From contig NC_081547.1 of NCBI RefSeq assembly GCF_901000735.1, forward strand, positions 13,552,091 through 13,616,090: DNA of 64,000 nucleotides. Direction: 5' to 3'. The notes under the pieces are model-generated. The model made no database searches, was not told the DNA's origin, and worked only from the letters and a program-made list of their open reading frames with translations. This DNA is from Corylus avellana (lineage: Eukaryota; Streptophyta; Magnoliopsida; Fagales; Betulaceae). Positions 32,301 through 44,515 of this stretch are shown here, piece after piece. Position 1 is the first letter of the stretch. Every line of letters begins with the position of its first letter. Both the position numbers and the translations under genes were made by a program.

Positions 32301-34883
32301 AAGCTTCGGTGGAGACAGTAGGGATGGAACAGGAGGAGTGCTTGATGTCACAGGTAAGGGCTCCTTTACTACTCTCCATGGATGGAAATCTGCACTGGCG
32401 GCTGTTTCTAACAATTCATGGACCTCTTGAATGTACTGGTCGGTGTTGAATTCTTCAAAGTTGAAATAATTCAGGCAAGCTTCTACAGGGTCCTTTGTCA
32501 GGAGACTGGGTAGTGAGTCTTCTATATATTCTTCAATGTTGTCCAAAAAGAAACACTCACTCTGATCAGGAGCATGCTGAAACGCAGTAAAGATATTCAA
32601 CCGAACTTTCATATTGCCAAATGAGATTTCCATGACTCCAGTTCGACAGTTGATGCATGCATTTGCTGTGGCTAAGAATGGACGCCCAAGGATGACAGGA
32701 ACCAGCTTCTCAGGATTGGGCACAGGCTCGGTATCCAGCACGATAAAGTCGACTGGGAAGAAAAATTTATCCACTTGGATGATCACATCTTCTACAATCC
32801 CTCTAGGCTTCTTGATTGACCGATCAGCTAGTTGCAGAATCACTATGGTGGGCTTCAGCTCCCCAAGGCCCAACTGCTGATATACTGAATAGGGAAGTAA
32901 ATTCACTCCAGCTCCCAAATCTAAGAGTGCGTTATCAATCTCTCTTTTTCCGATGATGCATGAAATTGTAGGAGCCCCGGGGTCCTTGAACTTTGGAGGG
33001 GTGTTGTGTTTAATCAGAGAACTTACTTGCTCAGTCAGAAGAACTTTCTTGGGGATGTGGTTTCTGGTCTTCCGCTTTTGAGTACACAAGTCCTTGAGGA
33101 ACTTGGCATAGGCAGGTACTTGTGCAATGGCATCAAGAAGGGGAAGATTGATCTTTACCTGTTTGAACATCTCCATCATTCCTTGTATTTTCTCGCCTTG
33201 TTTCCCAAAGTGAGAAGGTGCCTTGAGACGTTCTGGGAAGGGGGCTGGTGGCTCATAGGGGATCTCTGGAGTGGATGCTGCTGATGACAAAGCCTCATTG
33301 CTTACTGGCTTGCTTTTATCATTCTGCAAATTCTGTGCAACCTCCTTGTGTTCATCTTTCTTCTCCTCCACATGATTGTTAACTATTTTGCCGCTTCTTA
33401 AGGTAGTGATGGCTTGAACTTGCTGATGGTATGAAGTGCCCTCATCGACCATATAGTGCCCCTTAGGGTTTACCACTGGCTGACTTGGAAGCTTTCCTTC
33501 ATCTCTTTTGTTGATGGTGTTGGCAAGTTGTCCAACTTGAGCTTCTAGCTTGGCAATGGATTGAGAATGTGAGTTGACTATTTCCTCTTGAGATTTAATT
33601 GACTGCTTGATCTCGCTGGTCAGCTCAGTTACTGCTTTTACAATCCGATCCTCAAAATTAGACTCGGAGGGAGCTTGGTAGTGCTGCTGTGGAGGCCGAT
33701 AAGTGGACTGAGGTTGGTAGGGCTGCCTGTTGGATTGAGAGTGATTGTGTGGCCTTGAGGATGAGTTGCTTGAATTCTTCCATGAGAAATTTGGATGATT
33801 TCGCCACCCGGGGTTGTAGGTATTGGAGTACGGATCATTACCCGGCCTGGAGAAAGTTGCATTAACTTGCTCATTAGAAATGTCAGTATAATTTCCAGTA
33901 ACAGGGCAGTTATTGACATGATGCATAGGACTGGAACAGAATGAACATGCTTCAGTGTGTGTGTGAGCAGTATTAGGAGCAAAACCAGCAGTCAACAGAA
34001 CTTGATCCAACTTCTTGGTGATAGCCTCGACTACTTGGTTGGCCATGTTTGGAGAATGGCCGGCTTCATACAAACTCTCCGTCTTGGGTGCCTTAGGTGC
34101 TGGTGCCCTTCGTCTTGCGGAAACCTGCTGAAGAGAATTGTTACTTAAGTTTTCAAACATAGACCATGCTTCATCTTCACTTTTCAACATGAATGTCCCC
34201 TCACAGGATGCATCTACCATTTTTCTATTGGACTCGGTCAGGCCATCATAAAAACACTGCACTAGCTGCCATTTTGGGACAGCGTGGTGTGGACATGATC
34301 TAAGCAAGGTCTGTAACCTATCCCAAGTCTCATGGAAATCCTCTCCCTCGTACTGGGAGAATGTAGTAATGGCTCTCCTAGTATCATTGGTCATGCCTAT
34401 GGGAAAGTACTTCTTAAGAAATTCTTGTTGCAATTAAGCCTAAGAAGTGATAAAATTGGGTGTTAAGGACTGGAACCAATGTTTGGCTTTTTCCTTGAGG
34501 GAGAAAGGAAAAAGACGCATCCTTAGGGCATCCTCAGTGAATCCATTCATTTTAGTGGTCTCGCAGATTGATTCGAAATCACCTAGGAATTCATAAGGAT
34601 TTTCAGTGCTAAGCCTTAAAAAGGAGGGTAAACTGCGTATAGTGCTAGGCTTAATTTCATAATGGGTTGCCGTAATTTCCGGCAACCGAAGACATGTGGG
34701 AGTAGTGTAAGTGGTAGGAAGATAATGATCTTGCAATGCTACGTGGTTACCGTCCCCCATGGTCTCAGTGGAACGCTCTTCTAGCAAATTAGAGTTCTTT
34801 TGGGATCTAATTCGTCTAAGAGTGCGTTCAATTTCAAGGTCGCAAGAAATTAATGGAAAAGATAAAGAACGACGACCTAGCAT
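29391..34883 (-). pseudogene. gag-pol: H gag-pol polyprotein with four in-frame stops
   Basis: One frame from ATG 34883 to TAG 29391 is interrupted at 34440-34442 and 34434-34436 (near the Gag core), at 31620-31622 (after RT NAPATF) and near 31466 (where the homologues have Trp). In order it encodes Gag (PYEFLGDFESICETTKM, FLKKYFPIGMTNDTRRAI), a knuckle CSFCSSPMHHVNNC, protease (ALLDLGAGVNLLP, VILGRPFLATANA), RT (VCIDYRKLNSHTRKDHFPLP, active site FMDDF), RNase H ([28 protein letters not shown]), and integrase with a complete HHCC finger ([17 protein letters not shown]), Asp in GIDFMGPF, Asp in IISDGGRHF and Glu in [11 protein letters not shown]. All domains are present and all visible catalytic residues are kept. 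Only the stops prevent a full product. Confidence 0.92.
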
Positions 34884-35182
34884 AAACTACACAGAAATTT
34901 AAAAGAAAACAGAAAAAAAAAATTAAGCTAAAACAGAAAACAAACAAGCTCACAAACGGCCTTAGTGTGCACTTAGGGTCTGGATGCAGAATGCCGCAAG
35001 TGCGCTCGATTGCACGGTAGGGTGCGTTCGATCGCAGTCATAGAGAAGGCAGCTTACGGACCTGTTTGCAGTTTCTGAAAAAGAATAAAATCAACGCAAA
35101 ACAATTTAGCAACTTAAAACAGGAAAATAATTTATTAAGCTAAAGTTAATCTCTAAAATTTGACAATAAAACCGTTAAGCAG
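34884..35182 (-). other. H 5' leader
   Basis: A-rich leader between primer site and gag. It has two palindromic motifs at 34998-35040 (GTGCGCTCGATTGCAC, GTGCGTTCGATCGCAG). No gene is seen. Confidence 0.6.
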
Positions 35183-35200
35183 TCCCCGGCAACGGCGCCA
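35183..35200 (-). other. H primer-binding site (tRNA-Asp)
   Basis: TCCCCGGCAACGGCGCCA on the plus strand equals the 3' end of plant tRNA-Asp, so the element strand carries its exact complement, five bases from the 5' LTR. Confidence 0.92.
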
Positions 35201-35205
35201 AAAAT

Positions 35206-36618
35206 TGATGTGGTGTTTTTGTGACCAAAAATATCAATAATAAAATTACCACTCGCAATAGAACGAATCCCGTAGGATAGGGCTATATTGAGGGTGTCGA
35301 ACCTCAAGGACTGCAGGGGTTTAATTATCAAAATCAAAAGATCAAAATTAACTTAATTAAAAGAGAGTGAATTGGTTGTGAGAATTTAAAGTGCATAAAA
35401 TAAACGGAAATAAAAGGGAGTAAATCTATGAAAGAGAGAGTAGGGTATTGACTTCACCACGATCCGCACATCAATGGTTAATCATAATTAACTCTAGTAA
35501 TTTATTCTATGCATGTTATAATTTTAACAAGAAAATAATCTCATACAATCAATGGAATAGCATAACCCATCTTCGGTTGGCACAGACCGTCTACCTAAAT
35601 TACACTAAACTAAGGTGTAGTACGATCCGTCTTCCCTAGGTATAGTCTATCTAACCCTATTGATTGCATGCCAATTAAATACCATTGTATAACCATCATT
35701 CTTATGATCACAGAAAATAAGAATGATTTGAGTTCAATAATAGTAAAATAATTTCTAAGACAAGATAAGAATTCTACTAATATTGATTTGGAATTTAAAG
35801 AACAACTGCATTTAATATGAAGAACAGAAATCAACTGTAGCAATCCTCAGGGTTATACAATCAACATGCATAAATTGAAAGACTAGAAATTAAATACAAT
35901 CAAACCATTGTGCTTGGAAAGGGCTACATCAATACCCCACAATTGGGTTTAGCTGCTCATGATCTCCTAAGCTCCACAGACTATTTTACTGAATTTTTGC
36001 TCTAGAAGCGGTGTGTCTTTTCTCAATGCTTAGAGGCCTATTTATAGGGCTTAGGAGAGTCCTAGAAGCCCTAGTAATCCTATAAATTTCGGAGATTTAA
36101 GTCCAAGTCCAATTAGGATAAAGAAAACCTAAGTCCAAATCGGAATAGGATTCGCCCAGAATTGCGTTCCTATCTTACGGGGCGATTTTGGCAATGTGGC
36201 GCTCCGAATTAGGAAAATGCTATTTCACAGTAATTTGTAGACATTTGAGTTAGCTTTCCAGTGCCGCTTGAATCACCTCAATCGGATATTTGATCTGAAA
36301 CTTATGGCCAAAATACCGAGACATATGCAGAATCCAAAATTGAATCCAATCCGATTTTCACTCCAATTTGAGAAATTCCGAATTAATCCCTTCCTTTATT
36401 TGATTAAACTTAACCACAACATATAAGTCCTCTGTTATGATTGGCTACGCTTAATCATCTCAACGTGTGCTTTTAAGCCCAAAATCAATGGAATTAATTG
36501 CATCTTTATTTATAACCTGAAAACACAAAAACAATACAAAAATCAAACAAATAACAATGCTAAGGAATTAACATATGCAAATTAAGGGGCTTGAATGTGC
36601 AACATTCGGCGCTTATCA
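35206..36618 (-). repeat. H 5' LTR
   Basis: It is identical in length to the 3' LTR (1413 bp). The minus-strand TATA box (complement of CTATTTATAG) is at about 36039-36048. It ends beside the target repeat ATTGT at 36619. Confidence 0.92.
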
Positions 36619-37103
36619 ATTGTAAACCTGTGAGTACACCTTTTGATGCTAGCATGAAATTGTATGCAAATACTAGTGAGTAGTAGATCAATTATTGGTT
36701 GTTTGATGAATGCAATGACATGCACTAGACCTAACATTGCATATGCAATGGGTAAAATGAGTAGATATACTAATAACCCTAGTCATATTCATTGGAGTGT
36801 TGTACACAGGATTCTTAAATATTTAAGAATGACATCCTTATCTGAATTTTAAAATTTGAATATATATTTTTTCTTGTCTTTGATTGGGATAGAAAATCCA
36901 AGGGTACTTTCGGGTTTTTTAATTTCGTTTGTGGAGAACACAGTTAAAACAATATACGTTTCAGTGCTCCATTGTATCCTATAGAAAAATTTGTTGTAAC
37001 CCAATTGCATACCAATTTTGGTGGGGGCAAATATTTTCTTATGGAAAGTGACTTTGTAACACACCTTAGGAGCATTTTCATTTTATCGTTTGTTTGTGTA
37101 ACA
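36619..37103 (+). pseudogene. Copia-2 RNase H piece joined to 3' LTR end
   Basis: After the ATTGT repeat the copia frame resumes (CLMNAMTCTRPNIAYAMGKM, RYTNNPSHIHWSVVHRILKY). At about 36833 it jumps into LTR sequence corresponding to 12580 of copia-1; the rest of RNase H, the 3' UTR and the first 400 bases of LTR are deleted. The LTR ends GTGTAACA at 37103. Confidence 0.82.
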
Positions 37104-37937
37104 GTAACTAAGCATCGAGTGTCTTTGTATCGTGCCCAATTTGCATCACAGAATGCGTGTAATTGAATGTTGCTTGTGGGTGATAGGAAAATTCCTTGTC
37201 CTAGAGACTACTTGATATACCATGACGCTCTATGTGTTGCATCTAAATGAAATATGTGTGGCTTGTCCATACAATGACTCAACACTTGCACTGCGCAAGC
37301 CAAATATAGTATGGTGATGGTTAGATGCACTTTGGTATCTAAATGATGCTCTACCTTTGATTTCTTTTTTAGTCCACATCTTTCATCTTTAAAACAGAGG
37401 AGACAATGGGAGAATATGAAATTGGCCACTCCCATAAAATGTATATATGTATATAAGTAAAAAGGAATGGACAGAAATTTTCTACAAAATACATACGTAT
37501 AGGTGGCAGAATAAGCAGGCCAAGACTAGGGTGAGAGTTTGACTTTCTAAATGGAAATCTCCAATCCTATTAGTATCAGCTGCCTTAAGTCCCACTGATG
37601 CTCTGATGTAACTAAGTCAGGCTATGACTTAGCTAGACTTGAGAGATCGCCTACATTAACCGTCGTTTAAGCCCCTCATGTGCGGCTCCCAGTGGGCAAG
37701 TGCTACTAAGGTTAAGTCCAGGTAAAATAACTACAATTGGTCTCTCCTACTTACCTTTTTTAATTAGAAAAAAATAAAAATAAAAAAGCATGCCAAGAAT
37801 TATATATGGAAATTTCTTATGATTTGACACAAATTAAGCGTTTTTCCATTTGTTGCATGCTTTGGTTCATGCGACACTTTTCTTTTTTCTTTATATATTC
37901 TTTTGAAAAATAGAAATTTACAGTATTAAAAGAAAAT
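37104..37937. other. Flank between copia-2 and TIR element
   Basis: The first 90 bases match 12848-12936; the rest corresponds to the gap in unit 1. It holds no recognisable transposon or gene. It may be the oldest host sequence of the locus. The stretch TTAAGCCCCTCATGTGCGG and nearby text (37540-37740) is of higher complexity, but I could not assign it. Confidence 0.5.
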
Positions 37938-38511
37938 GGAAAGTCTACATACCCTTTCAAACTACCACTTAATTGACAATGTTCCCACCAAACTTTCAAT
38001 TCTAACAATGTCCTCTCAAAACTACCAAAACATTGTCAACATTCTCCCAATAACGAAACTACCCTTAGTAAAACAAAAAATAAAAAAAAATAAAAAAATA
38101 AAACACTAATACTTCTAGAAAAAACCTAAAACTGAAAAAATAAAATAAAATAATATCCAACGGGTGGCCAAATATAAAAATAAAAAAATAAAAAAATAAA
38201 AAATTCCTTTTGACAAGAAAAAAATTAAAAAATTAAAAAATTAAATTTTTTAAAAATAAAAGTTGAAATTTTTTTGTTTTTATTTTTATTTTATAAAGTT
38301 TTAAAATAAAAATTCTTGTTTAAAAAAAAATAAAAATTTTCGTTTTAAAAAATAAAATTTTTTTTTTCATTTTTTAAAATATTAATTCATTTTTTTTTTC
38401 TTCAAATATATAGGAATATTTTTATCTTATTGAGAAATATATAAGGTATTTTATCTTTTTGCTAGCCTTGGGGTGGATATTGACAATGTTTTGGTAATTT
38501 GGGGAACATTA
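37938..38511. mobile_element. TIR element, left part, target of D2
   Basis: The left inverted repeat, ACATACCCTTTCAAACTACC then ACTTAATTGACAATGTT, is mirrored at 54910-54950 (AACATTGTCAATTAAGTGAT, AGTTTGAGAGGTATGTGCAC). D2 is inserted between the two parts. Without D2 the element would be about 645 bp. The interior is AT-rich with poly-A/T and repeated TTGACAATGTT. It looks like a MITE; I could not establish a target duplication. Confidence 0.65.
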
Positions 38512-38709
38512 TGACACAGGTGTGTCCAACAAGAGTCCATTAACAATTTTCCAAGCTTCAGTCCAAATAAGTCCACAAGCCCAATAGAATGCCAAGGCCC
38601 ATATTGAAGAAATCTTGATGCAGTCTAGAGAGTTCTAGTGAGTTCAAAAACATCATAGTCGTCCATTACTTCATCATTTTCAACACATGTCTAGGTCTAA
38701 CTTGAAGCT

Positions 38710-40622
38710 AGTTAAGTGCCAAAATATTTGTATTTTAGCCCTTAAACTTATATGTGTTAATTCCATAGTGTTGTTAGTTTATGCCATTTTATTTTATTTT
38801 TGTATTTTTTGTGTTTTTGTAGGCCATTGGAAGAAAATGAAGCAAATCTGGAAGTATTGGGCTTAAAGAGAAAATTTGGGAAAAGTTGGAGGCTCTGTTA
38901 GTGCGATCGATCGCAGGTGCCCTGCGATCAAGCGCACTACAAGCAAAAGGATTAGACAAGCACAAGGCGTGCGCTCGTGCGCACAAGCAGCATCCTCGAT
39001 CGCACCCGCAATCGAGCGTCCAACACCAAAGATTGATCGCAGTTATGCGATCGAGCGCACCCGTGCATGAGGAGCAAGTCAGCTGCGGCCATAATTCTCT
39101 TTCCTTCCATATTAAGGTATTCCAAGTTCCACTTGTAATAGGACTAAACCCTACGAATTTTTTAGATTTACTAAGGGTTCTTGGATTTCTTTAGGCCTAT
39201 AAATAGACATTTTAGCTTCTAGGAAAAGTGTGTGGAGAAAGAGGTACAAGCTCTGGAAAGGAACTGAAGGCTAGATCAAGAGGAGTTTGGGTTTTTCTTC
39301 TCTTCCACCTTTTATTTTTGTTATGTAATTTATATTTTAATTTGGGCTAAATTGAAGCCCTAATCATGCCTTTTTAGAATTTCAATATTGGCGCATTTGC
39401 TACAATTATATTTTGGTGTATTTAACTTGATTAATTCCTATTTTATTGAATTCCTTATATGTGTTTGCCTGATCAACATATGCATGTCGTATGAACTAGT
39501 TAATTAAATCAATTTGGATGACCGAGTCTTGGGTTTAATAAGAGTAACAAAAGAAATCCACACCGGGTTCTTGGGTTAATCAACATGGAGAACCGGAAGT
39601 ATACACCCATGCCCTAGGCCTCATGTGTTTGTCGATTTCCACAGATTTATGCTTTCTTAAAGAACAACTTAGTATACGCCCATGCTAAATCCTTTAAAAA
39701 GGAAAAGAATTAGAGAATACACCTATGCCTAATTCGTTACTTAGGGAAATCTATAGCTTAAGGAATATACACCCATGCCCTTTGGTTGGCAAACATTAAA
39801 TATATCGGTATGATTAGCGCATTGGCATATTGTTATCTTAATTAGTCTGATTAGTAGTGGATATCAAAATCCTAATCCTTTTTAGTTTTAGTTTATCTTT
39901 TATTTTATTTCTTTATTTTAACTCAATCGTGACAATTGAGTTTTATATATTAATTAAATAGGAAATTACTTATAAACATAATTTACCAATCCTCGTGGGA
40001 ATGATCTCGTATTTGCCTGCTATACTATTGTTTGATCTTGTGCACTTGCGAGTAAAACCTACCAAGTATTTGCCTATTAATTTAGGTGGGTATTTGGCAC
40101 AACAAGTTTTTGGCGCCGTTGTCGGGGATTGTGTTAAATTATGTTTAGAAATTTTTTTTCTTTAATTTAATTTAGTTTTTTTTTTTCTCTCTATTTTGTT
40201 TAGTTTTTAATTTTGTTTGTTTGTTTGTTTTTGTTTTTGTTTTGTTTTGTTTTGTTTTGTTTTGTTTTGTTTTTGTTTATTGTTGTTTAATTTTTATGTT
40301 TTGTTTTTTTGTTTCTAGTTCTGTCCGCAAATCTGATTTAATTTGCTACAGTGCGATTGAGCGTAGTATCACTTCGATCGAGCGCATTGCTGCCTGTGAG
40401 CCCTATATGCTTATGCTTTGTCAAAGTACGCTCGAGCGCCCATTCCAGGAGGATCAAGGGGAGTTGTGCGATCGAGCGCAAGTACACTACGATCGAGTGC
40501 ACAGCCAGACAGCAGTGCTGAAGCTACTGATTTCAATTTTGCTTTTATGTTTCATTCTTATTTTTTTTTGTTTTGTTTTATTTTGCCTTTTGTTTTCTGT
40601 TTCTGTTTTTAAATTCTGTTAG

Positions 40623-40671
<49 letters not shown>

Positions 40672-41698
40672 TTTTGTGGTTTTAATTTTTCTCTGTTTTA
40701 TGTTTGCAACTTTGAGCTACCATGTGGCAGTGCGATCGAGCGCAAGTCCTCAGCGATCGACCGCACCATTGCCAGACAGCAGTACTAAGATGTTGTATTT
40801 CTAGTCTACAGCAATGCGACAGAGCACCGAACTAGAGGAATCAAGCGTACCACTGCGATCGACCGCATGTCCCCTGTGATCGAGCGCACCTCCATCCAGT
40901 AGTACTGAAGCTGCTGTAAATTTCAAATCTGATTGGTTTCTTTTTTTTTTTTTTTTTTATTCAGGGTCGTCAAGCTCAGAATTTAGCCATCATTCCATAT
41001 GACGCTTGCTCTATGCACTTGAGTCTTCCATCAAGCTAGGGTACATGATCTCCTTCCAGGTTTTATTTATTTATTTTTATTGTTGTCCAATTCAAATTCT
41101 TTGCTTATTTTTATACAACAATGTGTTGCACTTGACTGGTATTTGGTTGGAGTTTCATTTATTTATTCTAAGAACAAGTGTTCCTACATTCAAGTTTGGG
41201 GGTATGCTACGAGCCATACCTTTGTCCAACCAGTTTTCTCATCTCCTGGGGACAAGTGTGCTTCAATTCAAGTTTGGGGGTGTGCTATGAGCCATGCTAG
41301 TCTAGACAGTTTCGTCCATATCCCGGGCAAATTTTTTCCATGTTATAGACACATTGGGGACAATGTGTAATTTAAGTTTGGGGGTATGGGAGACACTTTA
41401 CACACACTTTGTCCCTATATTTTTGAAAATATGCACGTTCATGTTTGTCTTAAAATTTTTGTTGATCTTAAGAATTGTGATTTGATTTCAATGGTAAACT
41501 TAAAATTTTGAACATATGATCTGATAATTGAGTTTTTCAGTTTGGTTACTTGCTTAGGACAATTAAGAATTCACATGTTCGATCTGATCTACACAAGCAC
41601 ATTAGTACATAGATTGTGGGGTATGACATGAAGTCTGATGTGTGTGTTTCTAAGTCTTGGATGAATCTGGATGATCTATTAGATGGATACTTTGGTGC

Positions 41699-41729
<31 letters not shown>

Positions 41730-43974
41730 GAAAAAAAATATAATCAAAAAAAGAAAAAAGAAAAATGATCATTGATAAGCTTTTCACTAAGTAACTGGAC
41801 TTCTTACCTCAAAGCATTGAGTTTCACGTCAAAATGTGAAGAATTATGATTTGGTTAATGTCATGGTTAGTTTGATTTCGTAGAATTTTTGACTCGAGTT
41901 AGTAAGTCCTTAGGGGTCTTTTACACCTAATGCCTTAAAACCATATGGATTGGGACTCATTGACTTAACACTCGTTACATGGGTCAATTAGAAAGTTTAA
42001 GGGAACTAAACATTGCACAGCCTGACCAAGAAGAAGAAAAAAAAAAAAAAAGAAAAAAAAAAAAAAGAAGAAAGTTATGCCATAGTTATTCATTCTAATG
42101 AGGATTTTAGTGAACTTTGAGATATTGAGACATTGCACATTAGAAATAATTGGAAGCTTCATATTTGTGTGCTAGTTCACTTTACACTGTTTCAAACTTG
42201 TGATGCCTTAGCCTATCTTTTGTAAGTGATTAGACTTTAAAATTTCAATTCATTGTGAAGATGGAGTTTATCTTTTAAGCTTGCTAATGAATGAAAATCA
42301 TGGTTTTGAGTGATACTTAAATTTTTGGGATAACATGAACTTGTGCATGATGTTTATGGGTAACATTTCTGAAAAACCCTCACGACACATCATTCGTCCT
42401 CTAGGGAATTCCTAGGGGTTTAAAATGCTTGTTGCATATGCGAAATGCAATCGTACATCCCACGAAAGATGAATTTATCTTTTTGTTTTCTATTTTTTCC
42501 ATTTAGTTTTTAGTATCGTATTGCTAAGGGACTAGCAATATGTAAGTTTGGGGATATGTTAAGTGCCAAAATATTCATATTTTAGCCCTTAAACTTATAT
42601 GTGTTAATTCCTTAGTGTTGTTAGTTTATGCCATTTTATTTCTTTTTTGTATTTTCTGTCTTTTTGCAGGCCTTTGGAAGAAAAGGAAGCAAATTTGGAA
42701 GTATTGGGCTTAAAGAGCAAATTTGTTTTGGGAAAAGCTGAAGGCTCTGGTAGTGCGATCGATCGCAGGGCACCTGCGATCGAGCGCACTACAAGCAAAA
42801 GGATCAGACGAGCGCAAGGCGTGCCCTCGTGCGCACAAGTAGCATCCTCGATTGCACCAGCGATCGAGCGCCCAACACTAGAGATTCATCGCAATTATGC
42901 GATTGAGCACACACAGCTGCGATCGAGTGCACCCGTGTGTGAAGAGCAAGTCAACTGCGGCCAAAATTCCATTTCCTTCCATATTAGGGTATTCCAAGTC
43001 CCACTTGTAATAAGACTAAACCCTACGAATTTTCTAGGTTTACTAGGGGTTCTAGGATTTCGTTAAGCCTATAAATAGGCATTTTAACTTCTAGGAAAAG
43101 TGTGGAGAAACAGGCACAAGCTCTGAAAAGGAACTGAAGGCTAGATCAAGAGGAGTTTGAATTTTTCTTCTCTTCCACCTTTTATTTTTGTTATGAAGTT
43201 TATATTTTAATTGGGGCTAGATTGAAGCCCTAATCATGTCTTTTAGGATTTCAATATTGGTGCGTTTGCTACAATTATATTTTGGTGTATTTAACTTGAT
43301 TAATTCCTGTTTTATTGAATTCCTCATATATGTTTGCCTGATCAACATATGCATGTAGTATGGACTAGTTAATTAAATCAATTTGGATGACCGAGTCTTG
43401 GGTTTAATAAGAGTAACAAAAGAAATCCACACCGTGTTCTTGGGTTAATCAACATGGGGAATCGGGAGTATACACCTATGCCTTAGGCCTCATGTGTTTG
43501 TCAATTTCCACAGATTTATGCTTTCTTAAAGAACAACTTAGTATACACTCATGCCAAATCCTTTAAGAAAGAAAAGAATTAGAGTATACACTCATGCTTA
43601 ATTCGTTGCTTAGAGAAATCTATAGCTTAAGGAGTATACACCCATGTCTTTAGGTTGGCAAACATTAAATATACCCGGTATGATTGGCTCATTGGCATAT
43701 TGTTATTTTAATTAGTCTGATTAGTGGTGGATATCAAAACCCTAATCCTTTTTAGTTTTAGTTTATCTTTTATTTTATTTCTTTATTTTAATTCAATCGT
43801 GACAATTGAGTTTTATATATTAATTAAATAGAAAATTACTTATAAACATAATTTACCAATCCTCGTGGGAATAATCTCATATTTGTCTGCGATACTATCG
43901 TTTGTTCTTGTGCACTTGCGAGTAAAACATACCAAATATTTGCCTATTAATTTAAGTGGGTATTTGGCATAACA
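38710..43974 (+). mobile_element. C2: non-autonomous gypsy-type element
   Basis: This is the paralogue of C1 at the identical D site. 5' LTR 38710-40104 (starting AGTTAAG as in C1), primer site 40111-40128, 3' LTR 42557-43974. The target repeats are AAGCT (38705-38709) and AAGTT (43975-43979), one base apart; C1 shows AAGTT on both sides. The interior repeats C1's parts: T-rich leader, palindrome blocks (40345-40510, 40725-40900), AAGTTTGGGGGT motifs (41190-41385), a shorter TG microsatellite (41710-41728) and the conserved 3' block (41880-42010). No coding sequence is seen. Confidence 0.88.
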
Positions 43975-43979
43975 AAGTT

Positions 43980-44490
43980 TAGAATGTTATCTTTCCAACT
44001 AAAAAGGTTTAAGATCATTTGGAGTCGCATGCCAAAAGTTATGACCATTTGAAGTAGAGTGGTTAGCCTTCTCGGGAATATGCATTAAGGTGGCTGTTTG
44101 TCCCCTTGTCTGCTGCCCCACAAATTAATGATTGTTTTCTGTCATTATTACTTGTTTAACTTCATTAGATGCTTATCCTTTGCTTATGTTCTAAGCTTAT
44201 ATAATACTTGTGTGTACAAGTGTAGGTCAGACTAGACTATTGTGTTAAAAAACCAGCCTTCGGCTTTTGAGAGGAGAGTTCTCCTTGTATCTCTGTATCG
44301 CTTTGGTGTGAGCCTTAGTGTATTGAGTGTTCTAGTTCTGTATCCCTTGTTATAATCCTTTGGATGTTGATGTTCTATATCCCTTTGGTGTTATCTCTTG
44401 GGTGGTGAACTTCTATCTGTCATTTGAGTGTGAATTTGTGTACTTGTTTTCTATCTCCATTTTTGTCCGGTATCAAATTGGTATCAAAGC
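43980..44490 (+). repeat. D2 5' LTR, second part, and primer site
   Basis: This is the continuation of the D LTR after C2, ending GTATCA at 44475, followed by TGGTATCAAAGC (44479-44490), which differs from the usual initiator-Met site TGGTATCAGAGC at one base. Confidence 0.82.
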
Positions 44491-44515
44491 TAAGGTTGCT
44501 CAAGTCTTGATTTCT

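Larger units (their letters stand above)
26050..36618 (-). mobile_element. H: full-length Athila-like Ty3/gypsy element, TSD ATTGT
   Basis: This 10,569-bp minus-strand element has 1413-bp LTRs at 26050-27462 (3') and 35206-36618 (5'), both TGATGTGG...TTATCA. A perfect duplication ATTGT flanks it (26045-26049 and 36619-36623). It has a tRNA-Asp primer site, a gag-pol frame with four stops, a short extra frame downstream of pol, and a polypurine tract. By eye the LTRs differ at about 25 of 1413 positions with no length change, so the insertion is recent. The empty target is present in copia-1 at 9757-9765. Confidence 0.95.
23756..37103 (+). mobile_element. Copia-2: partial copia element split by element H
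   Basis: What remains is the nested solo LTR, RT (25333-26049), then element H, then a piece of RT/RNase H (36619-36833) joined by a deletion directly to the last 270 bases of the 3' LTR (36834-37103). Gag to integrase are missing, in or beyond the gap. The right flank GTAACTAAGC equals that of copia-1. Confidence 0.85.

Noticed and set aside
32119..33284. Plus-strand frames of 88-103 codons
   Set aside because: They are antisense to the H protease/gag frame.
37192..37937. Small host gene in the copia-2 flank (minus frame of 75 codons)
   Set aside because: No ATG context, motif or similarity that I recognise; the frame length is expected by chance.
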